64,000 nucleotides of DNA from Alphaproteobacteria bacterium SS10 (lineage in GTDB: Bacteria; Pseudomonadota; Alphaproteobacteria; TMED2). The stretch is taken from NCBI GenBank assembly GCA_019192455.1, contig JAHCML010000003.1, forward strand, positions 178,004-242,003, written 5' to 3'. The notes beneath the pieces are model-generated. The model was not told the DNA's origin. It saw nothing but the letters and a program-made list of their open reading frames with translations, and did not search any database. Position numbers and translations under genes: made by a program. This document shows, piece by piece, positions 45,650-53,818 of the stretch (the first letter of the stretch is position 1; every line of letters begins with the position of its first letter).

Positions 45650-46207
45650 ATGGCCTATGACCTAGGCAAAGTATCGGTTGTGGTCGCAGACCAGAGCCAA
45701 TTCATGCGGCATATCTTAAATGAGATGCTGCTGGCCTTTGGCGTGGTCAACATCAAGACGGTGGAGAGCGGCGAGGCCGCCCTTAAAGCCTTTGATGAGA
45801 TGGATGTCGATGTCTTGATCTGTGACAGCATGATCGAGCCGATCGACGGCTATGAGCTGACCCGGACCATTCGAAACAATCCGGATCTTCCAAACCGCTA
45901 TCTGCCGATTATTTTTGTCACCGGCCATGCCGATATGCATTCAGTCTTGAAGGCACGGGATGCGGGTGCGACGGAGTTTCTGGTGAAGCCGGTGGCCCCT
46001 GCTGTGATATATGATCGTGTCGTGCACGTGATTGAGCACCAGCGACCGTTTATTCAGGCTGGTACCTATTTCGGGCCAGATCGACGGCGGCGGGTCAGTG
46101 CTGATTTCCACGGTGTGGAGAAGCGCGGCATACCAAATGCGGTTGATTCAAAGGGTGTCGGGCTCACCCAAGAAGAGATTGAAGCAATTTTCAAAGGGCG
46201 CCGTTAA
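45650..46207 (+). CDS. Single-domain response regulator with YFGPDRRRR tail (module copy 1)
   Basis: A CheY-like receiver of 185 residues from the ATG at 45650 (a TTG lies 10 codons upstream). The phospho-acceptor is Asp59 in LICDSMIEPIDGYEL, Thr is in VTGHAD and Lys in EFLVKPV. The acidic pocket is altered: VADQS replaces the usual DD, with Gln in the second position, so metal binding may be weaker. After the receiver comes PFIQAGTYFGPDRRRRVS, the tail shared by the other two regulators here, then a C-terminal helix QEEIEAIFKGRR not found in them. It has no DNA-binding domain. The Hpt-like gene follows after 55 bases. Confidence 0.9.
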   Translation: MAYDLGKVSVVVADQSQFMRHILNEMLLAFGVVNIKTVESGEAALKAFDEMDVDVLICDSMIEPIDGYELTRTIRNNPDLPNRYLPIIFVTGHADMHSVLKARDAGATEFLVKPVAPAVIYDRVVHVIEHQRPFIQAGTYFGPDRRRRVSADFHGVEKRGIPNAVDSKGVGLTQEEIEAIFKGRR

Positions 46208-46262
46208 GGCTGCCTGATTAAGCGTTGGTGTATGCCAACCAACCTCTGTGGCGAATTTAGGA

Positions 46263-46844
46263 ATGGCAGAAGAAAACAACGCTGGTGCACCGTTTCGCAT
46301 CATCGAAATTCGCAACAACCTGAAGAACAAGGCGAGCCAGGAAGAGGGCATTTCGCCTAAAGAGGCTATTGAAGAGGCCGAACAGCGCATCGCTGTGATG
46401 GCTGAGGAATATGATGGCCGCCTGCAGGCCGATATTGATCGCCTCCGTGAGTTGGCCGTTCAGGTCACCACCGGCCCCCATGATGAATGGGGCCCACCCT
46501 TGCTTCGCCTCGTCCACGATATGGAAGGCCAGGCCGGCATCTTCAATTACGAGGTCATGTCCTTTATCAGCGGCTCTCTAGGCCGTGTTTTAGAGCATGC
46601 GCCACCAGATCATGCGAAGTTTATCCCGACCATTGAGGCGCATTGTGATGCGCTGTTCCTGGTCTATAAGCAGAAAATTCGCGGTGATGGCGGCTCCGCC
46701 GGTCGTGCCCTGCTTCGCGGGTTGAAGGCGACCGCCGATACCTGCGTGCCGCCGGTGGTTGATCGCCGTGCCCAGCTGCGCGAACAGCAAGAGCGCGAGG
46801 CTGCCGCTGGTGGGAAAGCCGCTGAGGGCGGCGATCGCCGCTAA
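46263..46844 (+). CDS. Hpt-like helical protein (module copy 1, with candidate phospho-His)
   Basis: A 193-residue, probably all-helical cytoplasmic protein. It shares a clear pattern with two other proteins in this window: IIEIRNNLKNK (residues 13-23), Y50...D57I58..LREL, then LVHDMEGQAGIFNY, then EAHCDALFLVYKQKIRGDGG. HDMEG has the H-x-x-x-G spacing of Hpt phospho-acceptor motifs, with His85 in place. The C-terminus is charged and low-complexity (QEREAAAGGKAAEGG). An in-frame GTG at 46248 is an alternative start. It probably exchanges phosphate with, or binds, the receiver encoded just upstream; this is inference. Confidence 0.75.
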   Translation: MAEENNAGAPFRIIEIRNNLKNKASQEEGISPKEAIEEAEQRIAVMAEEYDGRLQADIDRLRELAVQVTTGPHDEWGPPLLRLVHDMEGQAGIFNYEVMSFISGSLGRVLEHAPPDHAKFIPTIEAHCDALFLVYKQKIRGDGGSAGRALLRGLKATADTCVPPVVDRRAQLREQQEREAAAGGKAAEGGDRR

Positions 46845-46853
46845 CCCACTACC

Positions 46854-47126
46854 TTGACTGATCTAAACCGGGACGTCATTGCCACTGCCATTATCGAGGC
46901 AGTCCATAGGCGTGGGCCCGATAAGACCCTTTGCCCCTCAGAAGTTGCACGAGCCCTGGCCCCCGATACATGGCGCGATCTGATGGGCGATATCCGCGCC
47001 GTCGCAACTGAGCTTGCCAGCAATGGTTTAATCACCATCCGGCAAGGTGGTGTTGTCCAAGATCCAAGTCTGGAGCTTAAGGGGCCAATACGTCTTGGCG
47101 GCCCAACAGCAATGCCCGATGCTTAG
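46854..47126 (+). CDS. DUF3253-like small protein
   Basis: A 90-residue protein with a winged-helix-like pattern: [33 protein letters not shown], then ITIRQGG and KGPIRLGG. These segments match my memory of the DUF3253 family, whose function is unknown. The only start that covers the conserved N-terminus is a TTG at 46854, 9 bases after the previous gene. The stop overlaps the convergent folD by 4 bases. Confidence 0.8.
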   Translation: MTDLNRDVIATAIIEAVHRRGPDKTLCPSEVARALAPDTWRDLMGDIRAVATELASNGLITIRQGGVVQDPSLELKGPIRLGGPTAMPDA

Positions 47127-48031
47127 CTGGCAAAGCTAGTCAGGGTTTCCGGCAGGGTGTCACAACGCTGTTTGCAATAGGCCATGACGGTGTTCACCAG
47201 CAGGCAGGCAATGGTCATCGGGCCAACGCCACCCGGTACCGGGGTGATGGCACCCGCTACCTCGGCAGCTGACGCATAATGGACGTCACCAACCAACTTC
47301 CCCTTGGGGTGGCTATCGGTTGGGTCTAGTCGGTTGATGCCGACATCGATCACCGTGGCGCCCGGCTTCACCCAATCACCCTGAACCATCTCTGGGCGGC
47401 CCACGGCGGCGACCAGGATATCTGCCTCGCGGCAAAGGCCGGGCAGATCAGCGGTGCGCGAGTGCGCGGTGGTAACGGTCGCATTGGCACCGAGCAGTAA
47501 CTGCCCCATCGGCTTACCAACAATGTTTGAGCGGCCAAGGACAACGGCGTTGAGGCCGCTTAGGTCATGCCCATGGACACCGCGGATAAGGTGTAGCGAC
47601 CCAAGCGGGGTGCAAGGCACCAAGACAGGCTGTCCGATAGCTAGGGCGCCAACATTGCTGACGTGGAACCCATCCACATCCTTGGCCGGGCTGATGGCGG
47701 CAATAACCTTTGCCTCATCAATATGCTTTGGCAGTGGCAGCTGAACCAAAATGCCATGCACCGTCTCAGATTGGTTTAGCGTTTCGATAAGGGCTAGTAG
47801 CTCAGCCTCAGGCACATCATCGGCTAGACGGTGCTCGATGCTTTCCATGCCTGCCTCGACCGTCGCCTTGCCCTTGCTGCGGACATAGACTTGGCTGGCA
47901 GGGTTCTCGCCGACCAGAACAACCGCGAGGCCAGGCTTGGGTCCACCGGCCGCTGTCAGGGTGGCAACGGCGGTCGCAACGGCACCACGCACATCGGCGG
48001 CGATGGCCTTGCCATCGATGATCTTGCTCAT
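47123..48031 (-). CDS. folD: Bifunctional methylenetetrahydrofolate dehydrogenase / cyclohydrolase
   Basis: It interconverts 5,10-methylene-, methenyl- and 10-formyl-tetrahydrofolate using NADP. The signatures [19 protein letters not shown] with the catalytic Lys, [13 protein letters not shown] and [18 protein letters not shown] are present, with VDVGINR near the C-terminus. At 302 residues it is slightly longer than the usual ~285-295. yggT lies upstream on the same strand at 46 bases, so they may be co-transcribed. The gene separates module copy 1 from copies 2 and 3. Confidence 0.97.
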   Translation of the reverse strand: MSKIIDGKAIAADVRGAVATAVATLTAAGGPKPGLAVVLVGENPASQVYVRSKGKATVEAGMESIEHRLADDVPEAELLALIETLNQSETVHGILVQLPLPKHIDEAKVIAAISPAKDVDGFHVSNVGALAIGQPVLVPCTPLGSLHLIRGVHGHDLSGLNAVVLGRSNIVGKPMGQLLLGANATVTTAHSRTADLPGLCREADILVAAVGRPEMVQGDWVKPGATVIDVGINRLDPTDSHPKGKLVGDVHYASAAEVAGAITPVPGGVGPMTIACLLVNTVMAYCKQRCDTLPETLTSFAS

Positions 48032-48077
48032 AATCGCAGGCTCTTAAAAAAGCGGCAGGTAGGGGCTTTGGGTTGGT

Positions 48078-48362
48078 TTACAGCGGCCAATAATAGTCGA
48101 TCAACCGACCGAGAAACTCAAGGCCGATCAGCAAGACCAACGGTGATAGGTCAATACCGCCAAGGCTTGGCAGGTACTGTCGAATTTTGCTGAACGCTGG
48201 CTCAGTGGCGCGGCGCAGGAAATCATAGATCAGGTAGACAAAGCGATTGCTCGTATTGATCACATCAAACTGGACCAGCAACTGCACAACCACCGCCACG
48301 AACACGATGAATTTATAAACCCCGATAACGGTCAGGATTAGCCAGAGAAATGGATCGCTCAT
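48078..48362 (-). CDS. yggT: YggT-family membrane protein
   Basis: A 94-residue inner-membrane protein with two hydrophobic helices (FLWLILTVIGVYKFIVFVAVV and LSPLVLLIGLEFLG) around a conserved loop (FLRRATEPAFSKIRQYLPSLGGID). This is one YggT repeat. In other bacteria such proteins lie near cell-division or osmotic genes. The precise role is unknown. It precedes folD on the minus strand. Confidence 0.88.
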   Translation of the reverse strand: MSDPFLWLILTVIGVYKFIVFVAVVVQLLVQFDVINTSNRFVYLIYDFLRRATEPAFSKIRQYLPSLGGIDLSPLVLLIGLEFLGRLIDYYWPL

Positions 48363-48632
48363 GGTCGCAACGGATCACAGGTTATTGGCTTGGTTCCCCA
48401 GTAACATCCCAGCCTTAAAGCGGCGTTTCGGTGCGGAACTTGCAGGGAGCCAAGCGGTTTGACGTCGGGTCGCAACCTAAGCTGCTCACTGGTTTGAGGC
48501 AAGCAAACCAGCTTGATCATCTGGTGATAACGGCCAAATGTTGCTACATCCCTTATGTCGGCGTTATGTCGTTTTCTGGGATCAGGCATTGGAGAGGCGA
48601 CCCGTAAGGGCGTGCCATGTTGGGTTAAGGTT

Positions 48633-49151
48633 ATGGATGTTGTCTACGATCTGCGACCGCTCTCTATCCTTTTGGTGGAAGACAGCCCGTTTATGCGGGA
48701 GTTGATGACCACACTTCTGGAAAGCCTGGAAGTTGGGAACATCACAACCACGCCGAATGGTGAGGACGCCATGTCTGAGCTGATGCTGTCGACCAATAAT
48801 GGCATCGATAGTAACTCCAGCTATGACGTGATTATCTCAGATTGGGCGATGAAGCCAATGAGTGGGCTCGACCTGCTCAAATGGGTTCGTTCTCACGATA
48901 ATGAGGGCATTCAGTTCATGCCCTTCATCATGTTGACGGCCTATTCCTCCGCTGACTGGGTCTGCGAGGCCCGCGATTGGGGGGCGACCGAATTTCTGAC
49001 CAAGCCCGTCTCTGCCCAGGCGGTTGCCCGGCGCCTGCTCAACGTGATTGAGCGTCCACGGCCCTTTATCAGAACCGGTGATTATTTCGGCCCAGACCGT
49101 CGCCGCCAGAAGATCGACTTCAGTGGCCAGGAGCGCCGCAAGGCCCGTTAA
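48633..49151 (+). CDS. Single-domain response regulator with YFGPDRRR tail (module copy 2)
   Basis: A 172-residue CheY-like receiver. The ATG at 48633 has AAGG upstream and aligns with the starts of the two paralogues; the frame extends 26 codons further. The acidic pair is intact (LLVEDSPFMRELM). Asp70 in ISDWAMKPMSGLDLLKWVRSH is the phospho-acceptor, Thr is in MLTAYSS and Lys in EFLTKPVS. The tail PFIRTGDYFGPDRRRQ and FSGQERRK follow. It is closest to copy 3, sharing the FMPFIM segment. It is not fused to any output domain. Confidence 0.9.
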   Translation: MDVVYDLRPLSILLVEDSPFMRELMTTLLESLEVGNITTTPNGEDAMSELMLSTNNGIDSNSSYDVIISDWAMKPMSGLDLLKWVRSHDNEGIQFMPFIMLTAYSSADWVCEARDWGATEFLTKPVSAQAVARRLLNVIERPRPFIRTGDYFGPDRRRQKIDFSGQERRKAR

Positions 49152-49395
49152 TCGGCCTGTCCATCACCGGGAAAATTCATCATCAGACAGCATTCGGGCG
49201 GCATCGCTGATGGCCGACTTTGGCCCTGCGCTGACTGATAGTAAGATTTCGAGCGGTATTAGGCGCAATTTTATGTTAACTTTTAATAATGTTGTTCCTA
49301 ACCGGACGCTCTTGTTGGGTTTAAGGGGCAATATGTGGGGTACGCCGGGTTGGGGCCTGGCGGTTTTAGCGGGTGATCGGGGGGTCACGCTTACT

Positions 49396-49971
49396 ATGGT
49401 TGATATAACCGGCTACGACCGTATTGGTGTCGCCGCCCTAGGCGCGACAGAGCTGCCTGCGAATTCTGTCATTCATAAGCTGAGCGGCGCCCAGGTCATA
49501 AAGCGCCCGAATTCCTTGAAAGTGCGATTAGGCGGCTCCGAACGTGGGTCGGGCTTCATCAGCCCCGCTGCCATAGCCCGGGCTGAGAAATCCGTTGAGG
49601 CACATTCCGACCGCTATCTTGAGCAGGCGCGCCGCGACCTCGCCACCTTGCAAGCCACTTATCATCAGCTGCGACGTGACCGGCAATCGCCCACCCAATA
49701 CTTGGACAATTTGAGCCGCCTTGGCCGTGAGATGAAGGGGCAGGCTGGCACCTTCAACTTCCATCTTCTAACCCGGTTTGGTGACAGCCTTTATGAGCTG
49801 ACCCGCCGCATGAATGCCATTTCCGACCGGCATATGGATTTGATTAAGGCCCATATCGACGCGATCGAAATCGTTGTCACCCAGGACATTCGCGGCAGCG
49901 GCGGCGATCTTGGTGAAGAGTTGTCAAACACCCTGCGCGCGGCAATCCAACGGGTCGCCGCCGAGGGCTAA
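49396..49971 (+). CDS. Hpt-like helical protein (module copy 2, His replaced by Arg)
   Basis: 191 residues from the ATG at 49396, chosen by alignment with copies 1 and 3. The frame is open much further upstream, into the preceding gene, without similarity. The shared pattern is complete: VIKRPNSLKVRLGG, Y74...D81L82..L85, LGREMKGQAGTFNF, and KAHIDAIEIVVTQDIRGSGG. The residue matching the phospho-His of copy 1 is Arg111, so phosphotransfer by that site is not possible. It could still bind a receiver as a pseudo-Hpt. The 244-base gap after the regulator contains no other gene I can support. Confidence 0.72.
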   Translation: MVDITGYDRIGVAALGATELPANSVIHKLSGAQVIKRPNSLKVRLGGSERGSGFISPAAIARAEKSVEAHSDRYLEQARRDLATLQATYHQLRRDRQSPTQYLDNLSRLGREMKGQAGTFNFHLLTRFGDSLYELTRRMNAISDRHMDLIKAHIDAIEIVVTQDIRGSGGDLGEELSNTLRAAIQRVAAEG

Positions 49972-50236
49972 ATGGCCCCCCATTTTTCGGTTTGTTTACA
50001 GGTGAAGGCAGATTTCTGGTGCGCCCGAGCCTTTGTGCACTGTGTGATCAATGCATCGGCTGATATGCGCTGAGCTTCGCGTGATGGTTCTAACCGGCTG
50101 AACACGGGTGTTTTCGGTTATCACTAAGGGATGATATTTTGCGATTGTTCCGTCTTGGTGACCGTTTCAGCAAGGCGACTAAACCTAAGTCCGGCGAGTG
50201 GTAACGTCTGACATATGCTGAAGATGATCCTGTCCC

Positions 50237-50767
50237 ATGCATGATACCGGTGAATATGACCTAACCGGGCTGCGCGTACTTGTTGTCGATGACAGTGAGT
50301 TCATGCGGGATTTGATGAGCCAGATTTTTGAAGAGCTCGGCTGCAAGCATGTGATCGGTGTTGAGGACGGACAGCAGGCAATCAACGAGATCAATCTGAC
50401 CGTCGATGATGAACAAGGCGGTGATGATAAGCTGTTTGATGCGGTGTTTTCGGACTGGGCGATGGAGCCAATGGACGGCCTCCGGTTGTTGCAATGGGTG
50501 CGCAGCCACCCAAACCCAGAGATCCGGTTCATGCCGTTCATTATGGTTTCCGCCTATTCAACCCTCGACTGGGTGATCACGGCGCGCGACGCTGGGGTGA
50601 GTGAGTTTTTGACCAAACCGGTTTCGGTAAAGCAGCTCGTCTCACGTCTAACGAGTATTATTGAGCGTCCCCGGGCGTTCGTTAAATCAGGTGACTATTT
50701 CGGCCCCGACCGGCGGCGACGCAGCGCCAACTTCTCTGGTCCTGACCGGCGTGTTCGAGGAACTTAA
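50237..50767 (+). CDS. Single-domain response regulator with YFGPDRRRR tail (module copy 3)
   Basis: A 176-residue receiver. The acidic pair is intact (VVDDSEFMRDLM), Asp73 in FSDWAMEPMDGLRLLQWVRSH is the phospho-acceptor, Thr is replaced by Ser in MVSAYST, and Lys is in EFLTKPVS. The C-terminal tail is AFVKSGDYFGPDRRRRS followed by FSGPDRRV. It is clearly paralogous to copy 2, and a little further from copy 1. The Hpt-like gene follows 56 bases downstream, the same spacing as in copy 1. Confidence 0.9.
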   Translation: MHDTGEYDLTGLRVLVVDDSEFMRDLMSQIFEELGCKHVIGVEDGQQAINEINLTVDDEQGGDDKLFDAVFSDWAMEPMDGLRLLQWVRSHPNPEIRFMPFIMVSAYSTLDWVITARDAGVSEFLTKPVSVKQLVSRLTSIIERPRAFVKSGDYFGPDRRRRSANFSGPDRRVRGT

Positions 50768-50823
50768 TGAATGGCCATGAATAAGCGCAAAAACGGCGGA
50801 TGGCCCGGGAAGGAAGGCCCGGT

Positions 50824-51321
50824 ATGAGCAATGGCGGGAGCGGCGATGATGTTGAGATCATCAAGCCGTCAAACAGGCTAAAGAATAAGGTTGGCGGTGG
50901 CGGCAATGCCAAGTTCAGCGCCAAGGTGATTGAACGCACCGAGAAGGCTGTCGCCTCTCGTGGTGAGGACTATCTGGCCAAGGTGCGTGAAGATATTCAG
51001 CAGCTGCGTGAGCTGGTTAAGAAGGCTGCCGGTGGCGAGGTGACACCCGCCCTAATCCAAGAGATTGCCATGACCGCGCGTGAGGTTAAGGGTGAAGCCG
51101 CGACCTTCAATTTCCCCTTACTGTCCCATTTTGGTGATGGGCTCTTCAAATTCACCGATGGGATGAGTGATCTGAGCACAAAGCGTTTAGCGGTTGTTCA
51201 GGCCCATGTGGATGCCATGAGCGCCGTGCTCAGCCACAATATGCGTGGTGAGGGCGGACCCGTTGGTCAGCAGCTCAAAAAAGGCCTCGATATCGCGATC
51301 GAGAAGTTCAAGCAGGACTAA
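50824..51321 (+). CDS. Hpt-like helical protein (module copy 3, His replaced by Arg)
   Basis: 165 residues from the ATG at 50824, which has GGAAGG about 8 bases upstream. The shared pattern: IIKPSNRLKNKVGG, Y50...D57I58..LREL at exactly the spacing of copy 1, TAREVKGEAATFNF with Arg86 at the phospho-His position, and QAHVDAMSAVLSHNMRGEGG. It lacks the charged tail of copy 1 and so shows the minimal domain. It is convergent with the amino-acid transporter operon, with 11 bases between. Confidence 0.75.
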   Translation: MSNGGSGDDVEIIKPSNRLKNKVGGGGNAKFSAKVIERTEKAVASRGEDYLAKVREDIQQLRELVKKAAGGEVTPALIQEIAMTAREVKGEAATFNFPLLSHFGDGLFKFTDGMSDLSTKRLAVVQAHVDAMSAVLSHNMRGEGGPVGQQLKKGLDIAIEKFKQD

Positions 51322-51332
51322 GTGCCTGGCGA

Positions 51333-52124
51333 TTAGCCCGCCTTCAGTTCAGTACCCGTATCGGCACCGCCGTGCTGGAACAGGCCGCGCCACCAGCGCT
51401 TGCCCGCGGGTGTCGTCATGAACTCAATAAATTTGGCTAGTTTGGTAATGCCGTAGGTCATGGCCAGGTAGAACAGGCCCGCCGCAATCAACGGTTCAAA
51501 CGGCGCATAGGTGCGCGCATAGAGGCGCTGCGCCTCCCCGGCGATATCTAGGATTGTGATGGCGGAGACGAGCGCGCTGCCCTTCAGCAGCAAGATCACC
51601 TCATTCGCATAAGCTGGGATTGAGACCCGCATAGCGTGGGGGATCATAATCCGCCGCAAGACTTTGCCCCGCGACATGCCAATAGCCCGGGCGGCCTCAA
51701 CCTCATTCGGTGGTACCGCCATGATGCCACCCCGGATGATCTCTGCCGTATAGGCGGCAGTGTTTAGCGAGAGGGCAAAGACCGCGCAGTAGAATGGCTC
51801 ACGGAAGATCGGCCATAGGATATCGCTCTGCCGGATCGCATCAAACTGGGCGAGGCCGTAATAGATCAGGAAGATCTGTACTAAGAGCGGCGTACCACGG
51901 AAGAAGAAGACATAGGCATAGGCTGGGCCATTGAGCCAGGCCTTGCCAGACAGCCTCATCCCCGCAAGCAACAGGGCCAGGACCATGCCAATGGCCAGGC
52001 TGGCACCCATCAGCTGTGCGGTGGTGACCAGGCCACCAGCCAGCTTTGGCACCGCCTCAATGATCAGCTCAACATCGAGAGCCCAACCGAGCAGGAAGTC
52101 GAGGATTGAGTGAAGGGTTTCCAT
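51333..52124 (-). CDS. Polar amino-acid ABC transporter permease (HisM-type)
   Basis: An inner-membrane permease of 263 residues with about five helices and the signature of the HisMQ/ArtMQ family: FFRGTPLLVQIFLIYYG and the EAA loop EVEAARAIGMSRGKVLRRIMIPHAM. It starts 17 bases after the partner permease and is the last gene of the operon. It pairs with the other permease as a heterodimer. Confidence 0.93.
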   Translation of the reverse strand: METLHSILDFLLGWALDVELIIEAVPKLAGGLVTTAQLMGASLAIGMVLALLLAGMRLSGKAWLNGPAYAYVFFFRGTPLLVQIFLIYYGLAQFDAIRQSDILWPIFREPFYCAVFALSLNTAAYTAEIIRGGIMAVPPNEVEAARAIGMSRGKVLRRIMIPHAMRVSIPAYANEVILLLKGSALVSAITILDIAGEAQRLYARTYAPFEPLIAAGLFYLAMTYGITKLAKFIEFMTTPAGKRWWRGLFQHGGADTGTELKAG

Positions 52125-52141
52125 CTACCGTCCTCCCCCAC

Positions 52142-52864
52142 TCACGATTTAGCCATGGGGCGGACGCCCCGCATGGTGAACCGCTCAAGCAGCTGGATAC
52201 CGGCCATGGAGACGGCGGTTAGTGCCAGGTAGAGCAGGGCAGCAGCCATGAAGAAGGTGAACGGCATGCGGCTTGAACGACCGGCGACATCCGTGGCGCG
52301 GATCAGCTCTTCCAGGCCAACAACCGAAATGATCGCCGTGTCTTTCAGCATGACGAGCCAGAGGTTGCCGAGGGCCGGCAGGGCATAGCGCAGCACCTGG
52401 GGCAGCATGATGCGCCGGAAGAGGAGGAGGCCCGGCATGCCAACGGCGCGCGCGGCCTCAATCTGCCCCTTGGGCACGGCGAGGATGCCGGCGCGCAAAA
52501 CCTCGGTTTGGTAGGCGCCAGAGACGGTGGCCAGCGCCACCACGCCAGCGGCAAATTGGTTGATCTCGATATACTCGGTGTAGCCGATCAACTGCAGGAT
52601 GTTCTGCAGGGCAATGCTGCCACCAAAGAAGATCAGAAAGACAATTAGGATTTCGGGAACGCCGCGAATGATCGTGGTGTAACCCTCAGCTGCACCACGA
52701 AGGGCCGCGTATTTTGAAAGCTTAGCGGCGGCGCCAAGCAGGCCGATGAGGAAGCCAATGGCATAGGAGACGAGGGCCAGCATCACGGTCATCTGCAGAC
52801 CGCGTAAGAGCTCATCGCCCCAGCCTGTATCCCCTATCGCGAAGAGTGCGAGTGTCTCTTCCAT
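52142..52864 (-). CDS. Polar amino-acid ABC transporter permease (HisQ-type)
   Basis: The second permease, 240 residues, with TIIRGVPEILIVFLIFFGGS and the EAA loop QIEAARAVGMPGLLLFRRIMLPQVL. The GVPE variant of the first motif is typical of HisQ/ArtQ. It follows the binding-protein gene after 83 bases that contain a strong hairpin. Confidence 0.93.
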   Translation of the reverse strand: MEETLALFAIGDTGWGDELLRGLQMTVMLALVSYAIGFLIGLLGAAAKLSKYAALRGAAEGYTTIIRGVPEILIVFLIFFGGSIALQNILQLIGYTEYIEINQFAAGVVALATVSGAYQTEVLRAGILAVPKGQIEAARAVGMPGLLLFRRIMLPQVLRYALPALGNLWLVMLKDTAIISVVGLEELIRATDVAGRSSRMPFTFFMAAALLYLALTAVSMAGIQLLERFTMRGVRPMAKS

Positions 52865-52896
52865 CGGTTGGTTCTTCCCTTAAGGCCCAAAGAGAA

Positions 52897-52928
52897 GCGG
52901 GGCGCTGGTCACTTGATCCAGGCCCCGC
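52897..52928 (-). promoter_or_regulatory. Intercistronic hairpin after the amino-acid-binding protein gene
   Basis: GCGGGGC (52897-52903) pairs with GCCCCGC (52922-52928), and CTGG/CCAG extend the stem inward past one unpaired base. No T-run follows. It lies 19 bases past the stop of the binding-protein gene and probably raises its mRNA relative to the permeases, as between pstS and pstC. Confidence 0.65.
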
Positions 52929-52947
52929 AATCCCGTGTTAGCGGTGA

Positions 52948-53754
52948 TTAGCCGCCATAGATGTCAAAGTCGAAATACTTGCTCTGAATGGTCAGGTATT
53001 CGCCATTCTCCCGGATGCCTTTGATGGCGCGGTTGAACATATCGACCAAGTCCTGGTCTTCCTTACGGATGGCAACACCAACACCTTCGCCGAAACCGGC
53101 CCAGACTTTACCGTCCAGGGCTGGGCCAACCATGCCATAGCCTTCGCCATCGGGGGTTTTGAGGAAGCTCTCATCCAGGACGATGCTGTCAGCCAGCAGG
53201 GCGTCGACACGACCGGCGGCGAGGTCCAGATTGGCCTGCTCTTGGGTGTCGTAGTAGCGGATCTCAACCACGCCATCGAGGTTATCCTCGAGGAAATTGG
53301 CGTGAATGGTTGAGGACTGAACGCCCACAACTTTACCGTCCATGGCGGCCTTCATACCGTCCAGGTCAAAGTCTGCGATGGCACCGTCTTCAACTACGAA
53401 ACGGGCTGGGGTCTGGTAGTACTTGTCGGTGAAGGCAACGCGCTTCTTACGCTCTTCCGTGATCGACATGGAGGCGATGATCGCATCGTATTTGTTGGCG
53501 AGCAGGGCCGGGATAATGCCATCCCAATCCTGGGCAACAATCTCACACTCAACCTTGAGATAGCGGCACATCGCATTGGCGATCTCAACATCGAAACCGA
53601 TGAGGTTGCCGGCCGTGTCCTTCATGTTGAATGGAGGGTAGGCGCCCTCAGTGGCGATCCGGATTTTGTCACGGGCGGCGGCATCGCCAGCCATGGAGAA
53701 TGCCATGACGGCGGCGGTCACACCGGCCACGGCAATGGTGAGAAATTTTTTCAT
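52948..53754 (-). CDS. Polar amino-acid ABC transporter periplasmic binding protein (Lys/Arg/Orn/His type)
   Basis: 268 residues from MKKFLTIAV at 53754, which starts a clean signal peptide ending near GDAAA; the upstream open frame is not protein-like. The mature part shows the solute-binding-protein 3 signatures KIRIATEGAYPPFNM, GFDVEIANAMCRYL and the DAIIASMSITEERK segment. These resemble the lysine/arginine/ornithine and histidine binding proteins, but the exact ligand is uncertain. Confidence 0.93.
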   Translation of the reverse strand: MKKFLTIAVAGVTAAVMAFSMAGDAAARDKIRIATEGAYPPFNMKDTAGNLIGFDVEIANAMCRYLKVECEIVAQDWDGIIPALLANKYDAIIASMSITEERKKRVAFTDKYYQTPARFVVEDGAIADFDLDGMKAAMDGKVVGVQSSTIHANFLEDNLDGVVEIRYYDTQEQANLDLAAGRVDALLADSIVLDESFLKTPDGEGYGMVGPALDGKVWAGFGEGVGVAIRKEDQDLVDMFNRAIKGIRENGEYLTIQSKYFDFDIYGG

Positions 53755-53818
53755 CGAACAAAGCTCCTTGTTATCGGTTCGATTAAAGAGATGAAGACCT
53801 CCGGCCAGGGCTGCTTGA

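Noticed and set aside
49048-49395. N-terminal extension of Hpt-like copy 2
   Set aside because: This part overlaps the preceding receiver gene or lacks similarity to copies 1 and 3.
49972-50236. Short peptide frame (TTG start, ~21 residues, ending KPKSGEW) upstream of receiver copy 3
   Set aside because: Too short, with a TTG start and no clear ribosome site.
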